From positions 1 to 12,954 of the forward strand of contig DBHM01000001.1 in assembly GCA_002296185.1 (NCBI GenBank): DNA of 12,954 nucleotides, written 5' to 3'. This DNA is from Alphaproteobacteria bacterium UBA828 (GTDB lineage Bacteria > Pseudomonadota > Alphaproteobacteria > UBA828). The notes under the pieces were generated by a model. It was not told the DNA's origin. It did not search any database and saw nothing but the letters and a program-made list of their open reading frames with translations. This document shows positions 5,600 through 12,954 of this stretch, in pieces (the stretch's first letter is position 1; each line of letters starts with the position of its first letter). A program made the translations under genes and the position numbers.

Positions 5600-6946
5600 T
5601 CTGATTTTAACCTTTTAATTATAGGTGCAGGGTCTGGTGGGGTAGCTTGTGCACGAAGAGCCGCAAGTTATGGTGCTAGTGTAGCAATAATTGAAGAGGA
5701 TGCACTAGGTGGAACTTGTGTCCATCGTGGATGTATTCCAAAAAAATTACTAGTGTATGCATCTCAATTTTCTGATCATTTTGAAGAAGCGGCAGGATAT
5801 GGCTGGTCATTAAAAGAGTCCTCATTCAGTTGGAAGGCTTTTATGGGCGCAAAAGTTGAAGAGTTGAAAAGGTTAGAGTCAGTTTATGAAGGGCTACTAG
5901 ATGGCTCTGGAGTTAAAATTATAAGAGGACGTGGGCGCCTTATGGGTGTTAATGAAGTTATTGTAGATGAGAAGATATTCCATGCCGAGAATATTTTAAT
6001 TGCAACTGGTGGCTATCCAAACATGCCGGAAATTCCAGGTATTGATTTAGCCATTGATTCAGATGATATGTTTAATCTCCCGGAAAAACCAAAGAGTATT
6101 ATTATTGTTGGTGGTGGATATATAGCGTGTGAATTTGCATGTATCATGGCGGGATTAGGATCTCATGTTACTTTGCTTTATAGAGGAGATATGATTCTTC
6201 GGGGGTTTGACTCTGATGTTACTCAGTTTGTTTGTGAAGAGATGAAAAAAAGTGGTATAGATATACGTTTAAAGTCTTCTGTTAAAAATATCATAGAATC
6301 GGAAAATAGTATTAGAGTAATCACAGACGATGATGTCGAATTGGTTGCAGAGAAAATTCTTTTTGCTACAGGTAGGCATCCTAATACACACGATATAGGT
6401 GCCGATAAGGTAGGATTAAAATTAGATAAGGATGGCGCTATTGAGGTAAATGAAGGTTCTATGAGTTCAGTAAATAATATTTATGCAGTAGGTGATTGTA
6501 CTAACAGAGTTAATCTAACTCCTGTAGCTATTAATGAGGGTAGGTGTTTGGCGGAAACTTTATTCAATAATAATCCGCAATTACCTAATTATATAAATAT
6601 CCCCACGGCTGTGTTTACTCAACCTGAGGTTGGAGTTGTTGGGTTAACAGAGGAGGAGGCAAGAGCCTCAAAGTTTGAAATAGATATATTTAAAACAGAT
6701 TTTCGTCCTCTCAGGCATACTCTTTCTGGGAGTGAAAGTAGGGTATTTATGAAGCTTGTTGTCGAAAGAGCTAGCCGTCGAGTTCTAGGATGCCATTTGG
6801 TGGGTGAAGCAGCTGGAGAAATGGCTCAAATACTAGGGATTGCTATCAATTCAGGCGCTACAAAAGATGACTTTGATTCTACAATGGCTGTTCATCCGAC
6901 CTCCTCTGAGGAGCTGGTGACCATGTATAAATTAGGGCCTTCTTAG
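5597..6946 (+). CDS. gor: Glutathione-disulfide reductase
   Basis: From the TTG start this is a 449-residue FAD- and NADPH-dependent disulfide oxidoreductase that reduces GSSG to GSH. The FAD loop is GAGSGG (10-15). The redox-active pair is Cys41/Cys46 in GGTCVHRGCIPKK, closer to the plant/cyanobacterial/alphaproteobacterial type (CVxRGC) than to the E. coli CVNVGC form. A second Rossmann fold GGGYIACEFA starts at 173. Arg197 and Arg203 sit in YRGDMILRGFD, the positions that select NADPH over NADH in the E. coli enzyme. The second FAD motif is YAVGDC, and the C-terminal HPTSSEE carries the proton-relay His433/Glu438. A lipoamide dehydrogenase is unlikely given these NADPH arginines. It heads the co-directional run that continues with DAHP synthase 97 bases downstream. 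The preceding divergent gap should contain its promoter. Confidence 0.95.
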   Translation: MSDFNLLIIGAGSGGVACARRAASYGASVAIIEEDALGGTCVHRGCIPKKLLVYASQFSDHFEEAAGYGWSLKESSFSWKAFMGAKVEELKRLESVYEGLLDGSGVKIIRGRGRLMGVNEVIVDEKIFHAENILIATGGYPNMPEIPGIDLAIDSDDMFNLPEKPKSIIIVGGGYIACEFACIMAGLGSHVTLLYRGDMILRGFDSDVTQFVCEEMKKSGIDIRLKSSVKNIIESENSIRVITDDDVELVAEKILFATGRHPNTHDIGADKVGLKLDKDGAIEVNEGSMSSVNNIYAVGDCTNRVNLTPVAINEGRCLAETLFNNNPQLPNYINIPTAVFTQPEVGVVGLTEEEARASKFEIDIFKTDFRPLRHTLSGSESRVFMKLVVERASRRVLGCHLVGEAAGEMAQILGIAINSGATKDDFDSTMAVHPTSSEELVTMYKLGPS

Positions 6947-7008
6947 GCTAGTTTATAAATACCATACTCAAAAGGGTGGAAAATTTATTAAATTAAGCGT
7001 ATAGGCAC

Positions 7009-7031
7009 CTGCTCAAGCAGTATTTTCTGCT
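7009..7031 (+). promoter_or_regulatory. Alternative hairpin arms in the leader of the DAHP synthase gene
   Basis: Three short arms lie in series: CTGCT (7009-7013), AGCAG (7016-7020) and CTGCT (7027-7031). The middle arm can pair with the first (as CTGC/GCAG around TCAA) or fully with the third (5 bp, loop TATTTT). The third arm abuts the ribosome-binding site AGGAG at 7032-7036, which is 7 bases from the ATG. This arrangement could modulate translation. The stems are short, and I see no leader peptide rich in aromatic codons and no T-run, so function is speculative. Confidence 0.35.
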
Positions 7032-7043
7032 AGGAGTTCTGCC

Positions 7044-8426
7044 ATGACAAAGAATTGGAGCCCAGAGGGTTGGAGACAAAAACCAGTTGAGCAGCAGCCA
7101 AACTGGACCAATCTAGCTGAATTAAAATCAGTAGAGGATAGGCTGAGGTCTTTACCTCCATTGGTTTTTGCCGGAGAAGTAAGGAGTCTTAAATCTCGCC
7201 TTGCTGATGTTTGTAATGGTCAGGCCTTTTTATTGCAAGGAGGCGATTGTGCAGAAAGTTTTGCTGAGTTTCATGCGGACAATATAAGAGACACATTTCG
7301 TGTTATGCTACAGATGGCTGTTGTTTTGACATATGGAGCAAAACGGCCAGTCGTAAAAGTTGGTAGATTGGCAGGTCAATTTGCTAAGCCTAGATCTGCT
7401 GATACTGAGATTATAGGTGAAGAGGAGTTGCCATCTTATAGAGGGGACATGGTCAATGATATGTCATACGATCCTATTGCTCGTAGACCAGACCCCGAAA
7501 GACAATTACGTGTTTATAACCAATCTGCGATTACGCTTAATTTACTCCGTGCTTTTGCTCAAGGAGGATACGCAGATCTACAAGAAGTTCAGCGTTGGAA
7601 TATGGGCTTTGTTGCAAATTCACGACAGGGTGAGCGTTACCGTGACATAGCTGCAAGATTAACAGAATCTCTAGACTTTATGTCAGCGTGCGGTATGACT
7701 TCAGAAACTACCCCTCAAATTAGAGAGACAGAATTTTTTACTTCTCATGAAGCTCTACTTTTAGGATATGAAGAGGCGTTAACACGTGTAGATTCTACTT
7801 CTGGGAGTTGGTATGATTGTTCGGCCCATATGCTTTGGATCGGTGATCGTACGCGTCAGCTAAACGGCGCACACGTGGAGTTTTTAAAGGGTGTAAAAAA
7901 TCCAATTGGTGTAAAGGTGGGGCCAACTATTCGGCCAGACGAATTAATAGAGCTTATAGATATTCTGAGTCCTGACAATGAGGCTGGCAGGTTAACTCTG
8001 ATCAGTCGAATGGGTGCTGATGCCGTACAAGAAAAGTTACCTCAGTTAGTTCGTAGGGTTAAGGAAGAAGGAAGAAAAGTTGTTTGGTCTTGCGACCCGA
8101 TGCATGGTAACACTATCAAATCCAGCAATGGTTATAAAACAAGGCCATTTGATCAAATTTTAGCAGAAGTTAGGGGCTTTTATTCAGTTCATCATGGAGA
8201 AGGTACATATCCTGGAGGAGTGCACTTCGAAATGACCGGTCAAGATGTTACTGAATGCTTAGGAGGAGCGCAGGCTATAACTGAGGAAGGTCTCTCGGAT
8301 CGTTATCATACGCATTGCGACCCGAGACTTAACGCTTCTCAGGCCCTTGAACTTGCGTTCTTAGTTGCAGAGCAAATAGCTAGAAATGAAGATTCTACTG
8401 AAACGGAATTAATCGCTAATAATTAA
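7044..8426 (+). CDS. aroG: Class II 3-deoxy-7-phosphoheptulonate (DAHP) synthase
   Basis: This 460-residue enzyme condenses phosphoenolpyruvate with erythrose-4-phosphate, the first step of the shikimate pathway to aromatic amino acids. It belongs to the AroA-II (plant/Mycobacterium) type, not the E. coli type, as shown by WSPEGWR at the start, LLQGGDCAESF at 64-73 and GRLAGQFAKPRS at 107-118. The metal ligands are present: Cys69, His354 (CDPMHGNT), Glu396 (HFEMTGQ) and Asp426 (CDPRLN). The spacing of the last three equals that of the Mycobacterium enzyme as I recall it. Arginine-rich PEP/E4P-binding segments (KVGPTIRPDE, 291-300) are intact. Shine-Dalgarno AGGAG lies 7 bases before the ATG. 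The enzyme lacks an obvious extra allosteric domain. It sits between gor and the NAD genes, in the same direction. The symbol follows mycobacterial usage; aroF is also used. Confidence 0.95.
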   Translation: MTKNWSPEGWRQKPVEQQPNWTNLAELKSVEDRLRSLPPLVFAGEVRSLKSRLADVCNGQAFLLQGGDCAESFAEFHADNIRDTFRVMLQMAVVLTYGAKRPVVKVGRLAGQFAKPRSADTEIIGEEELPSYRGDMVNDMSYDPIARRPDPERQLRVYNQSAITLNLLRAFAQGGYADLQEVQRWNMGFVANSRQGERYRDIAARLTESLDFMSACGMTSETTPQIRETEFFTSHEALLLGYEEALTRVDSTSGSWYDCSAHMLWIGDRTRQLNGAHVEFLKGVKNPIGVKVGPTIRPDELIELIDILSPDNEAGRLTLISRMGADAVQEKLPQLVRRVKEEGRKVVWSCDPMHGNTIKSSNGYKTRPFDQILAEVRGFYSVHHGEGTYPGGVHFEMTGQDVTECLGGAQAITEEGLSDRYHTHCDPRLNASQALELAFLVAEQIARNEDSTETELIANN

Positions 8427-8482
8427 TGAGGCTGTAGATCACTTACCATTATTATACATTCGTAAGATAAGGTGCGACGATC

Positions 8483-9634
8483 ATGGCGAAAGAAATATTG
8501 CCTAGTAGCTCTGAAATATCCCGGTATACCGATCGTTATTTTGTAAAAACACGTGAAACAGTGGGACGTTTTGGGGATAAGAAAGTAACTTACGCAATTT
8601 TTATGAGGCGACCTGTCTGTTTTGCCCCACGACTAATGCTTGAGTGGTTAGAGGCAGTCACTTTAGAGCGTGGAGTTGAAATTACTATTGATACTAGGTT
8701 TCAAGAGGGAGACTGGGTTGGCGCAGGTGAGCCGCTTATGTATCTGACAGGCTCTTTCCATGCTCTCGTTGATCTAGAGACTTTATATCTCCAAAGGATC
8801 GGGGCGGCATGTGTAGCGAGTTACAATGCCTATAATATGTGCGCTACTCTTCCTAATGTATCTTTTGTGGCTATGGATGCAAGGCATTGCGCGGGTACTG
8901 AGATGGCTGAAATGATGGCTTATGCTGCGAGTGTGGGTTCAGAGTCAGCAAAACGTAAGAATGGAGCAATAGGCTTTATCGGAAGTGCTAACGATTCAAC
9001 AGCAAATTACTTTGGTACAAAAGCTGGCATTGGTACAATGCCCCATGCTTTTGTAGGCTACGCAGGTTCAACACTGAGGGCGGCAGAAATGTATAATCAG
9101 GCATTTCCGGATGATGATTTAACTGTTTTGGTGGACTATTTTGGTTTAGAAATTACAGATTCATTAGAAGTTTGTAGGAGTTTTCCGAATCTAGCTCGAG
9201 CGGGTAAGGTTGCTGTTAGACTTGATACCCATGGAGGGCGATACTTAGAAGGGCTAGATATGGCTCTCTCGTATGAAGTTTTAGATAGACATTGCCCTAG
9301 GGCCGTTCGCGAGTACCGAAACGAATCTGAACTAAGCTGGCTTGTAGGGACAGGCGTAACGGCTGCAGCAATATATCATATGAGGGATGCTTTAAACGAA
9401 GAGGGGTTTGAAAAGGTAAAGATAGTTGCATCCTCTGGTTTTGGTCCGGAAAAGTGTCGTGTTATGGCAAGTGCTGAGACTCCAATTGATATTATAGGTA
9501 CAGGTTCATATATACCTGAAACATGGACTGAAACATACGCAACTGCAGATATTGTTGCATATGATGATGATCAGAAAGTCAAACTTGGTCGTGAGTTCCT
9601 TCTGAGAGGTGCAAAACAGAAATCCAAATCGTAG
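8483..9634 (+). CDS. pncB: Nicotinate phosphoribosyltransferase-type enzyme
   Basis: This 383-residue protein resembles the shorter nicotinate phosphoribosyltransferases (COG1488 type). It has an N-terminal Y-T-D-x-Y-F segment (15-20), the core helix ETLYLQRIG (99-107) and SANDSTANYFG (168-178). GTMPHAFVG (184-192) carries the conserved His188 expected to be phosphorylated or to contact substrate. LVDYF (216-220) and VRLDTHGG (245-252, Asp248) line the PRPP/nicotinate site. A phosphate-binding tail has SSGF and GTGSYIPE. The family makes nicotinate mononucleotide from nicotinate and PRPP with ATP use (Preiss-Handler salvage). The next gene is NAD synthase, which finishes the same route. An AAGG at 8469-8472 precedes the ATG by 10 bases. 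Whether the substrate is nicotinate or another pyridine is inferred from family and context. Confidence 0.82.
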   Translation: MAKEILPSSSEISRYTDRYFVKTRETVGRFGDKKVTYAIFMRRPVCFAPRLMLEWLEAVTLERGVEITIDTRFQEGDWVGAGEPLMYLTGSFHALVDLETLYLQRIGAACVASYNAYNMCATLPNVSFVAMDARHCAGTEMAEMMAYAASVGSESAKRKNGAIGFIGSANDSTANYFGTKAGIGTMPHAFVGYAGSTLRAAEMYNQAFPDDDLTVLVDYFGLEITDSLEVCRSFPNLARAGKVAVRLDTHGGRYLEGLDMALSYEVLDRHCPRAVREYRNESELSWLVGTGVTAAAIYHMRDALNEEGFEKVKIVASSGFGPEKCRVMASAETPIDIIGTGSYIPETWTETYATADIVAYDDDQKVKLGREFLLRGAKQKSKS

Positions 9635-9692
9635 TATAATAAACTTAAAAAAATATTGAGCTATTTTTTATGTTCAATTAGGTTTTTGAAGA

Positions 9693-11354
9693 ATGGCAAA
9701 AACGATAAATATTTGTATAGCACAGATAAACCCAACTGTTGGTGATATAAAAGGTAACCTTGAAAAGGTTATTCAAGCAAGAGATGAAGCCTCGACACTT
9801 GGGGCTGATCTAATGGTTACCAGCGAGCTTGTGATAACTGGTTATCCCCCTGAAGATCTAATACTTAAGCGGTCATTTCAGGAATCTGTTCATAATGCAA
9901 TTATGGAATTAGCTAATCATACAAAAGATGGGGGGCCATCTATTATACTTGGAGCGCCTTGGGTTGAGGATGACCTATTGTATAATAGTTTGTTATTTTT
10001 AGAAGAAGGTAGGGTAGCTACTCAGCGTTTCAAGCATCATTTACCAAATTATGGAGTATTTGATGAGGCGAGAGTTTTTAATCCTGGTGATCTTGGTGGA
10101 CCAATATATGTTCGAGGGTTTCGCCTTGGTTGTATGATTTGTGAAGATATGTGGTTCTCAGATGTTTCTGAATGCCTTCAAGAATCTGGTGCGGAAATCT
10201 TAATTAGTATTAATGGGTCTCCCTTTGAGTCTGAAAAAGAAGATGAGAGGTTATCCCACGCTGTCTCTAGAATAAAAGAAACAGGGCTACCTATGATATA
10301 TGTAAATCAAGTTGGAGGTCAGGACGAGCTTGTTTTTGATGGAGGATCATTTGCACTTTCATCTGAGTGTATACTTAAAGTAAAAGCACCTGTTTTTGAG
10401 GAATCAATTATTTCAACAAACTGGGCTAAGGAAAATAATACCTGTATTTGTAAATCCAATGTAATTACTGGTGAAGAAGAGAGGTTAAGCTTAATATATA
10501 AGGCAATCACTCTTGGCTTAAGAGATTATGTAAAGAAAAATAGTTTTCCAGGGGTATTGATAGGTCTTTCCGGCGGGATAGACTCTGCACTTTCTGCGGC
10601 TGTAGCTGTAGACGCTTTGGGCCCAGGTAAGGTTCGTTGCTTAACAATGCCATCTAAATATACAGGAAAAGATTCTCTTGAGGATGCTTATCACTCTGCT
10701 CATCTTCTCGGAGTGGAGGTTAGCACCATACCAATTGATTCATTGATAAGTGCTTTTGAATTAGGGCTTTCTGAGGTCCTAGCTTCTGGGGAAGGGGGCA
10801 CCACAGAGGAAAATATTCAAGCAAGGATAAGGGGAATTATTCTTATGGCCTTATCTAATAAATCTGGAGCTATGGTTTTGACGACTGGTAATAAGTCCGA
10901 AATGTCAGTTGGTTATGCAACTCTTTATGGCGATATGTGTGGAGGCTATTCAGTTTTAAAAGATGTATATAAGACAACTGTTTTTGATCTAGCAAAATGG
11001 CGAAATATGAATTTTCCAACGGGATCTCTGGGTTCCTCAGGAATTGTAGTTCCTGAGAGAGTAATCCACAAAAAACCGTCTGCAGAATTAGCCTATGACC
11101 AATTTGATGAAGATACTTTGCCGCCTTATGATGTTCTTGATGATATCCTATACCGCCTTGTAGAGAATGAACAAACAATCCAAGAGATAGAAAGTGTAGG
11201 GTATAAAAAAGATACTATTTCAGAAATATGGAATATGTTAGATATTGCCGAGTATAAGAGACGACAAGCTCCACCAGGTGTGAAGCTTACAAGGAAAAGC
11301 TTTGGTAAGGAAAGAAGATATCCAATCACCAATAAATTTCGCGCTGACTCTTAA
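9693..11354 (+). CDS. nadE: Glutamine-dependent NAD(+) synthase
   Basis: This 553-residue two-domain enzyme converts nicotinate adenine dinucleotide to NAD using ATP and ammonia released from glutamine. The N-terminal nitrilase-fold glutaminase has the Glu-Lys-Cys triad at Glu45 (TSELVITGYPPEDL), Lys114 (RFKHHLPNYGVFDE) and Cys150 (MICEDMW). The C-terminal synthetase has the ATP pyrophosphatase P-loop LSGGIDS (292-298). It also has the NAD-synthase signatures TTGNKSE (397-403) and YATLYGDMCGG (408-418). Length fits the compact proteobacterial glutamine-dependent form rather than the longer actinobacterial one. It lies 58 bases after the nicotinate phosphoribosyltransferase gene and 25 bases before gltX, probably on the same transcript. 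Only a weak GAAG precedes the ATG. All catalytic residues I can check are present. Confidence 0.95.
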   Translation: MAKTINICIAQINPTVGDIKGNLEKVIQARDEASTLGADLMVTSELVITGYPPEDLILKRSFQESVHNAIMELANHTKDGGPSIILGAPWVEDDLLYNSLLFLEEGRVATQRFKHHLPNYGVFDEARVFNPGDLGGPIYVRGFRLGCMICEDMWFSDVSECLQESGAEILISINGSPFESEKEDERLSHAVSRIKETGLPMIYVNQVGGQDELVFDGGSFALSSECILKVKAPVFEESIISTNWAKENNTCICKSNVITGEEERLSLIYKAITLGLRDYVKKNSFPGVLIGLSGGIDSALSAAVAVDALGPGKVRCLTMPSKYTGKDSLEDAYHSAHLLGVEVSTIPIDSLISAFELGLSEVLASGEGGTTEENIQARIRGIILMALSNKSGAMVLTTGNKSEMSVGYATLYGDMCGGYSVLKDVYKTTVFDLAKWRNMNFPTGSLGSSGIVVPERVIHKKPSAELAYDQFDEDTLPPYDVLDDILYRLVENEQTIQEIESVGYKKDTISEIWNMLDIAEYKRRQAPPGVKLTRKSFGKERRYPITNKFRADS

Positions 11355-11379
11355 ATTGGTAATGTGAAAGATACTATTT

Positions 11380-12717
11380 ATGTCTATAATTACTCGCTTT
11401 GCACCAAGTCCAACCGGGAATATTCACGTAGGAAATTTACGCATAGCATTGGCTAATAAGCTATTTTCCCAGAAGTTGGATGGTAAATTTATCTTGCGTC
11501 ATGATGATACAGATCTTGTGCGTTCACGTTCCGAATTTTCAGAATCTATTCGTAATGATCTTTTGTGGTCTGGTCTATCTTGGGATGAGGAAATTTTTCA
11601 ATCATCTAGATTATCGCTTTACAAAGAGGCTGTTATCAAACTAAAGGAATCTGGACGTTTGTATGCTTGTTATGATACGCGGGAAGAACTTGATTTGATG
11701 AGGCGTAGACTTCTATCAGCTGGAAAACCTCCAATATATGATCGTAGAGGTTTGCATTTAGGTGATGCAGAGCGAATAAAATTAGAATCTACAGGTAGAA
11801 TTCCCCATTGGAGATTCCTGCTTGATGGTAATCCGGCCAAATGGGGAGATCTAATTCGCGGCGATCAGGAATATAATACTAATAATATAAGTGATCCTGT
11901 TCTTATTAGAGAAGACGGTAGTTATCTATATACTTTGCCTTCAGTCGTCGATGATATCTCATGTGGTGTAACGCATATTATAAGAGGTGAGGATCACGTA
12001 ACTAATACAGCTGTGCAGATACAGATCTTTGAGGCATTGGGGAATGTGAAAAAGCAAATATTGTTTGCTCATCTTCCACTTCTTACTGATAGGGGTGGTG
12101 ATGGCCTTTCAAAGAGACTAGGCAGTCTTAGTGTGAAAGACTTGAAAGAAAGTGGTTTGGAACCCATGGCAATTTGTTCTTTTCTAACATATTTAGGAAC
12201 TTCGCTCCCCCTTATTGCTCGTCAAGAGCTTTCTTCTTTGGTAAATGACTTCGAATTTTCTAACTACAGTCGAAATCCTCCAAAGTTTAACCAGACGGAT
12301 CTCTTGGCACTTAATAGGCAGTTAATTCGTGAAATGCCCTTTAATTCTGTCAGTGATCGTTTGGGAATTAAGGAGGCAGATGAAATGTTTTGGGTGTCTA
12401 TTCGGGAAAACATTGATTCTATTTCCGAGGCAAGTGAATGGTGGAATCTATGCCAAGGTTCAGGTAATCCAATTATCACTGAACAGGATTATTTAAACAT
12501 TGCTATTAAGTTGTTACCTAAAGAGCCTTGGAATGAAGATACTTATGGAGAATGGGTAAACTCTCTCAAAAGAGAGACTCAACGAAAGGGTAGAGATCTC
12601 TTTTTACCCCTGAGATTAGCTATTACAGGTAAGGAGCATGGACCCGAACTAAAGAATCTGCTACCGCTTATAGGTCGAGAGAGAACTAAGTTGCGCCTAA
12701 TGGGGCGCTCAAATTAA
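11380..12717 (+). CDS. gltX: Glutamyl-tRNA synthetase
   Basis: This 445-residue class I aminoacyl-tRNA synthetase attaches glutamate to tRNA. It opens RFAPSPTGNIHVGN, with the HIGH motif as HVGN (16-19). LRHDDTD follows at 39-45, where the E. coli enzyme has an ED pair. IIRGEDHVTNTAVQ lies at 200-213, and the KMSKS-type loop is LSKRLGS (243-249). The C-terminal helical anticodon-binding region ends in the family motif LRLAITGKEHGPEL. The Cys/His zinc cluster of the E. coli enzyme is missing: only Cys97 is near, and Tyr120 replaces a ligand, as is usual in alphaproteobacteria. Many alphaproteobacteria have two GltX copies, and this one may be non-discriminating and also charge tRNA-Gln; the sequence alone does not tell. 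It is followed after 19 bases by cysS. Confidence 0.94.
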   Translation: MSIITRFAPSPTGNIHVGNLRIALANKLFSQKLDGKFILRHDDTDLVRSRSEFSESIRNDLLWSGLSWDEEIFQSSRLSLYKEAVIKLKESGRLYACYDTREELDLMRRRLLSAGKPPIYDRRGLHLGDAERIKLESTGRIPHWRFLLDGNPAKWGDLIRGDQEYNTNNISDPVLIREDGSYLYTLPSVVDDISCGVTHIIRGEDHVTNTAVQIQIFEALGNVKKQILFAHLPLLTDRGGDGLSKRLGSLSVKDLKESGLEPMAICSFLTYLGTSLPLIARQELSSLVNDFEFSNYSRNPPKFNQTDLLALNRQLIREMPFNSVSDRLGIKEADEMFWVSIRENIDSISEASEWWNLCQGSGNPIITEQDYLNIAIKLLPKEPWNEDTYGEWVNSLKRETQRKGRDLFLPLRLAITGKEHGPELKNLLPLIGRERTKLRLMGRSN

Positions 12718-12725
12718 TTTTTTTT

Positions 12726-12739
12726 AGGAGTTTAGGTTG
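12726..12739 (+). promoter_or_regulatory. Ribosome-binding site that sets a TTG start for cysS
   Basis: AGGAG at 12726-12730 is followed by TTTAGG and TTG at 12737-12739. The spacing is normal and the upstream in-frame stop at 12725-12727 leaves no longer alternative. A CTG at 12743 would also be in frame but is spaced less well. Confidence 0.75.
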
Positions 12740-12954
12740 GGGCTGTCGCTTTATAATACCCTTAGCCGTCGTAAAGAGGAATTTCATCCTGTAAACCCAG
12801 AACGGGTTGGTATGTATGTTTGCGGGCCAACTGTTTATGATCTGGCACATATCGGAAATGCTAGGCCGGTTTTAGTATTTGATGTAATTTTCCGTAATTT
12901 ATGTAGAATCTATGGCGAAGAAAATGTCATTTATGTTCGAAATATAACTGATAT
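12737..12954 (+). CDS. cysS: Cysteinyl-tRNA synthetase, N-terminal part (cut by window edge)
   Basis: Seventy-two codons are visible before the sequence ends. LSLYNTLSRR at the start, the zinc-ligand Cys29 in YVCGPTVYD (27-35), the HIGH motif as HIGN (38-41) and YVRNITD at the end are diagnostic for CysS, which charges tRNA-Cys. The start is taken as TTG at 12737, six bases after AGGAG (12726-12730). An in-frame TAG at 12725-12727 excludes an earlier start, and no ATG occurs before codon 26, inside the conserved core. It follows gltX by 19 bases with no terminator between, so the two synthetases are probably cotranscribed. The rest of the gene (about 380-390 more residues in the family) lies outside the window. 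Confidence 0.93.
   Translation, partial: MGLSLYNTLSRRKEEFHPVNPERVGMYVCGPTVYDLAHIGNARPVLVFDVIFRNLCRIYGEENVIYVRNITD

Noticed and set aside
7417..7650. Plus-strand open frame inside the DAHP synthase gene
   Set aside because: Alternative frame of a strongly conserved gene; the translation has no domain character.
8442..8466. CTTAC/GTAAG inverted repeat between the DAHP synthase and phosphoribosyltransferase genes
   Set aside because: Five-bp stem with a 15-base loop and no T-run; too weak to call.
9635..9670. TATAAT at 9635-9640 and an AT-only hairpin AAAAAATA/TATTTTTT (9648-9655, 9662-9669) before nadE
   Set aside because: No -35 hexamer at proper spacing, and the stem has no GC pair, so neither a promoter nor a terminator is supported.
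10319..11332. Minus-strand open frames within nadE
   Set aside because: Shadows of a gene with intact catalytic motifs along its whole length.
12264..12479. Minus-strand open frame within gltX
   Set aside because: Antisense to the conserved anticodon-binding region; no independent evidence of coding.
1..12954. Search for a mobile element, phage, toxin-antitoxin pair, CRISPR array, biosynthetic cluster or defence system
   Set aside because: All complete genes belong to housekeeping or common metabolic families, and no direct repeats, integrase, transposase or tRNA gene were seen.

Overview
The window is an ordinary, gene-dense stretch of an AT-rich bacterial chromosome, most likely from an uncultured or marine-type alphaproteobacterium. 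The lineage call is inference. It rests on a class II (AroA-II) DAHP synthase next to a plant/cyanobacterial-type glutathione reductase, a zinc-motif-free glutamyl-tRNA synthetase with 'HVGN' and 'DDTD' signatures, a Tat-exported M15/DUF882 peptidase, and an alphaproteobacterial-style DUF1499 protein. I saw no mobile element, CRISPR array, tRNA or rRNA. No intergenic stretch exceeds about 120 bases.

Left part (1-2854): the window opens with the C-terminal 68 codons of an unrecognised plus-strand gene. Facing it is a minus-strand operon read from about 2770 down to 285: a DUF1499 protein, N-acetylglucosamine-6-phosphate deacetylase (nagA) and a ROK-family GlcNAc kinase (nagK). nagA and nagK overlap by ATGA. 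Together they would phosphorylate free GlcNAc and deacetylate GlcNAc-6-P to GlcN-6-P, either for catabolism or for cell-wall recycling. No nagB, transporter or regulator is present here.

Middle (2855-5596): zapE (AFG1-like ATPase) reads rightward and is followed by a terminator-like hairpin. Next is an alpha/beta hydrolase that keeps every active-site and halide-pocket residue I recall for fluoroacetate dehalogenase. It converges, with only 7 bases between stops, on a minus-strand Tat-exported M15-type murein peptidase (MepK/YcbK-like). A divergent promoter region separates that gene from gor.

Right part (5597-12954): a long co-directional run, probably one or two operons, holds gor (glutathione reductase), class II DAHP synthase (shikimate pathway entry), a nicotinate phosphoribosyltransferase-type enzyme, glutamine-dependent NAD synthase (nadE), gltX and the start of cysS, which is cut by the window edge. 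The theme is NAD(P) supply and use plus aminoacyl-tRNA formation. gor and cysS appear to start at TTG codons placed correctly after strong Shine-Dalgarno sequences. The leader of the DAHP synthase gene carries three complementary short arms that can form two mutually exclusive hairpins just before its ribosome-binding site.

I did not find a convincing undescribed multi-gene system. The most worthwhile leads are the dehalogenase-like hydrolase and the DAHP synthase leader.
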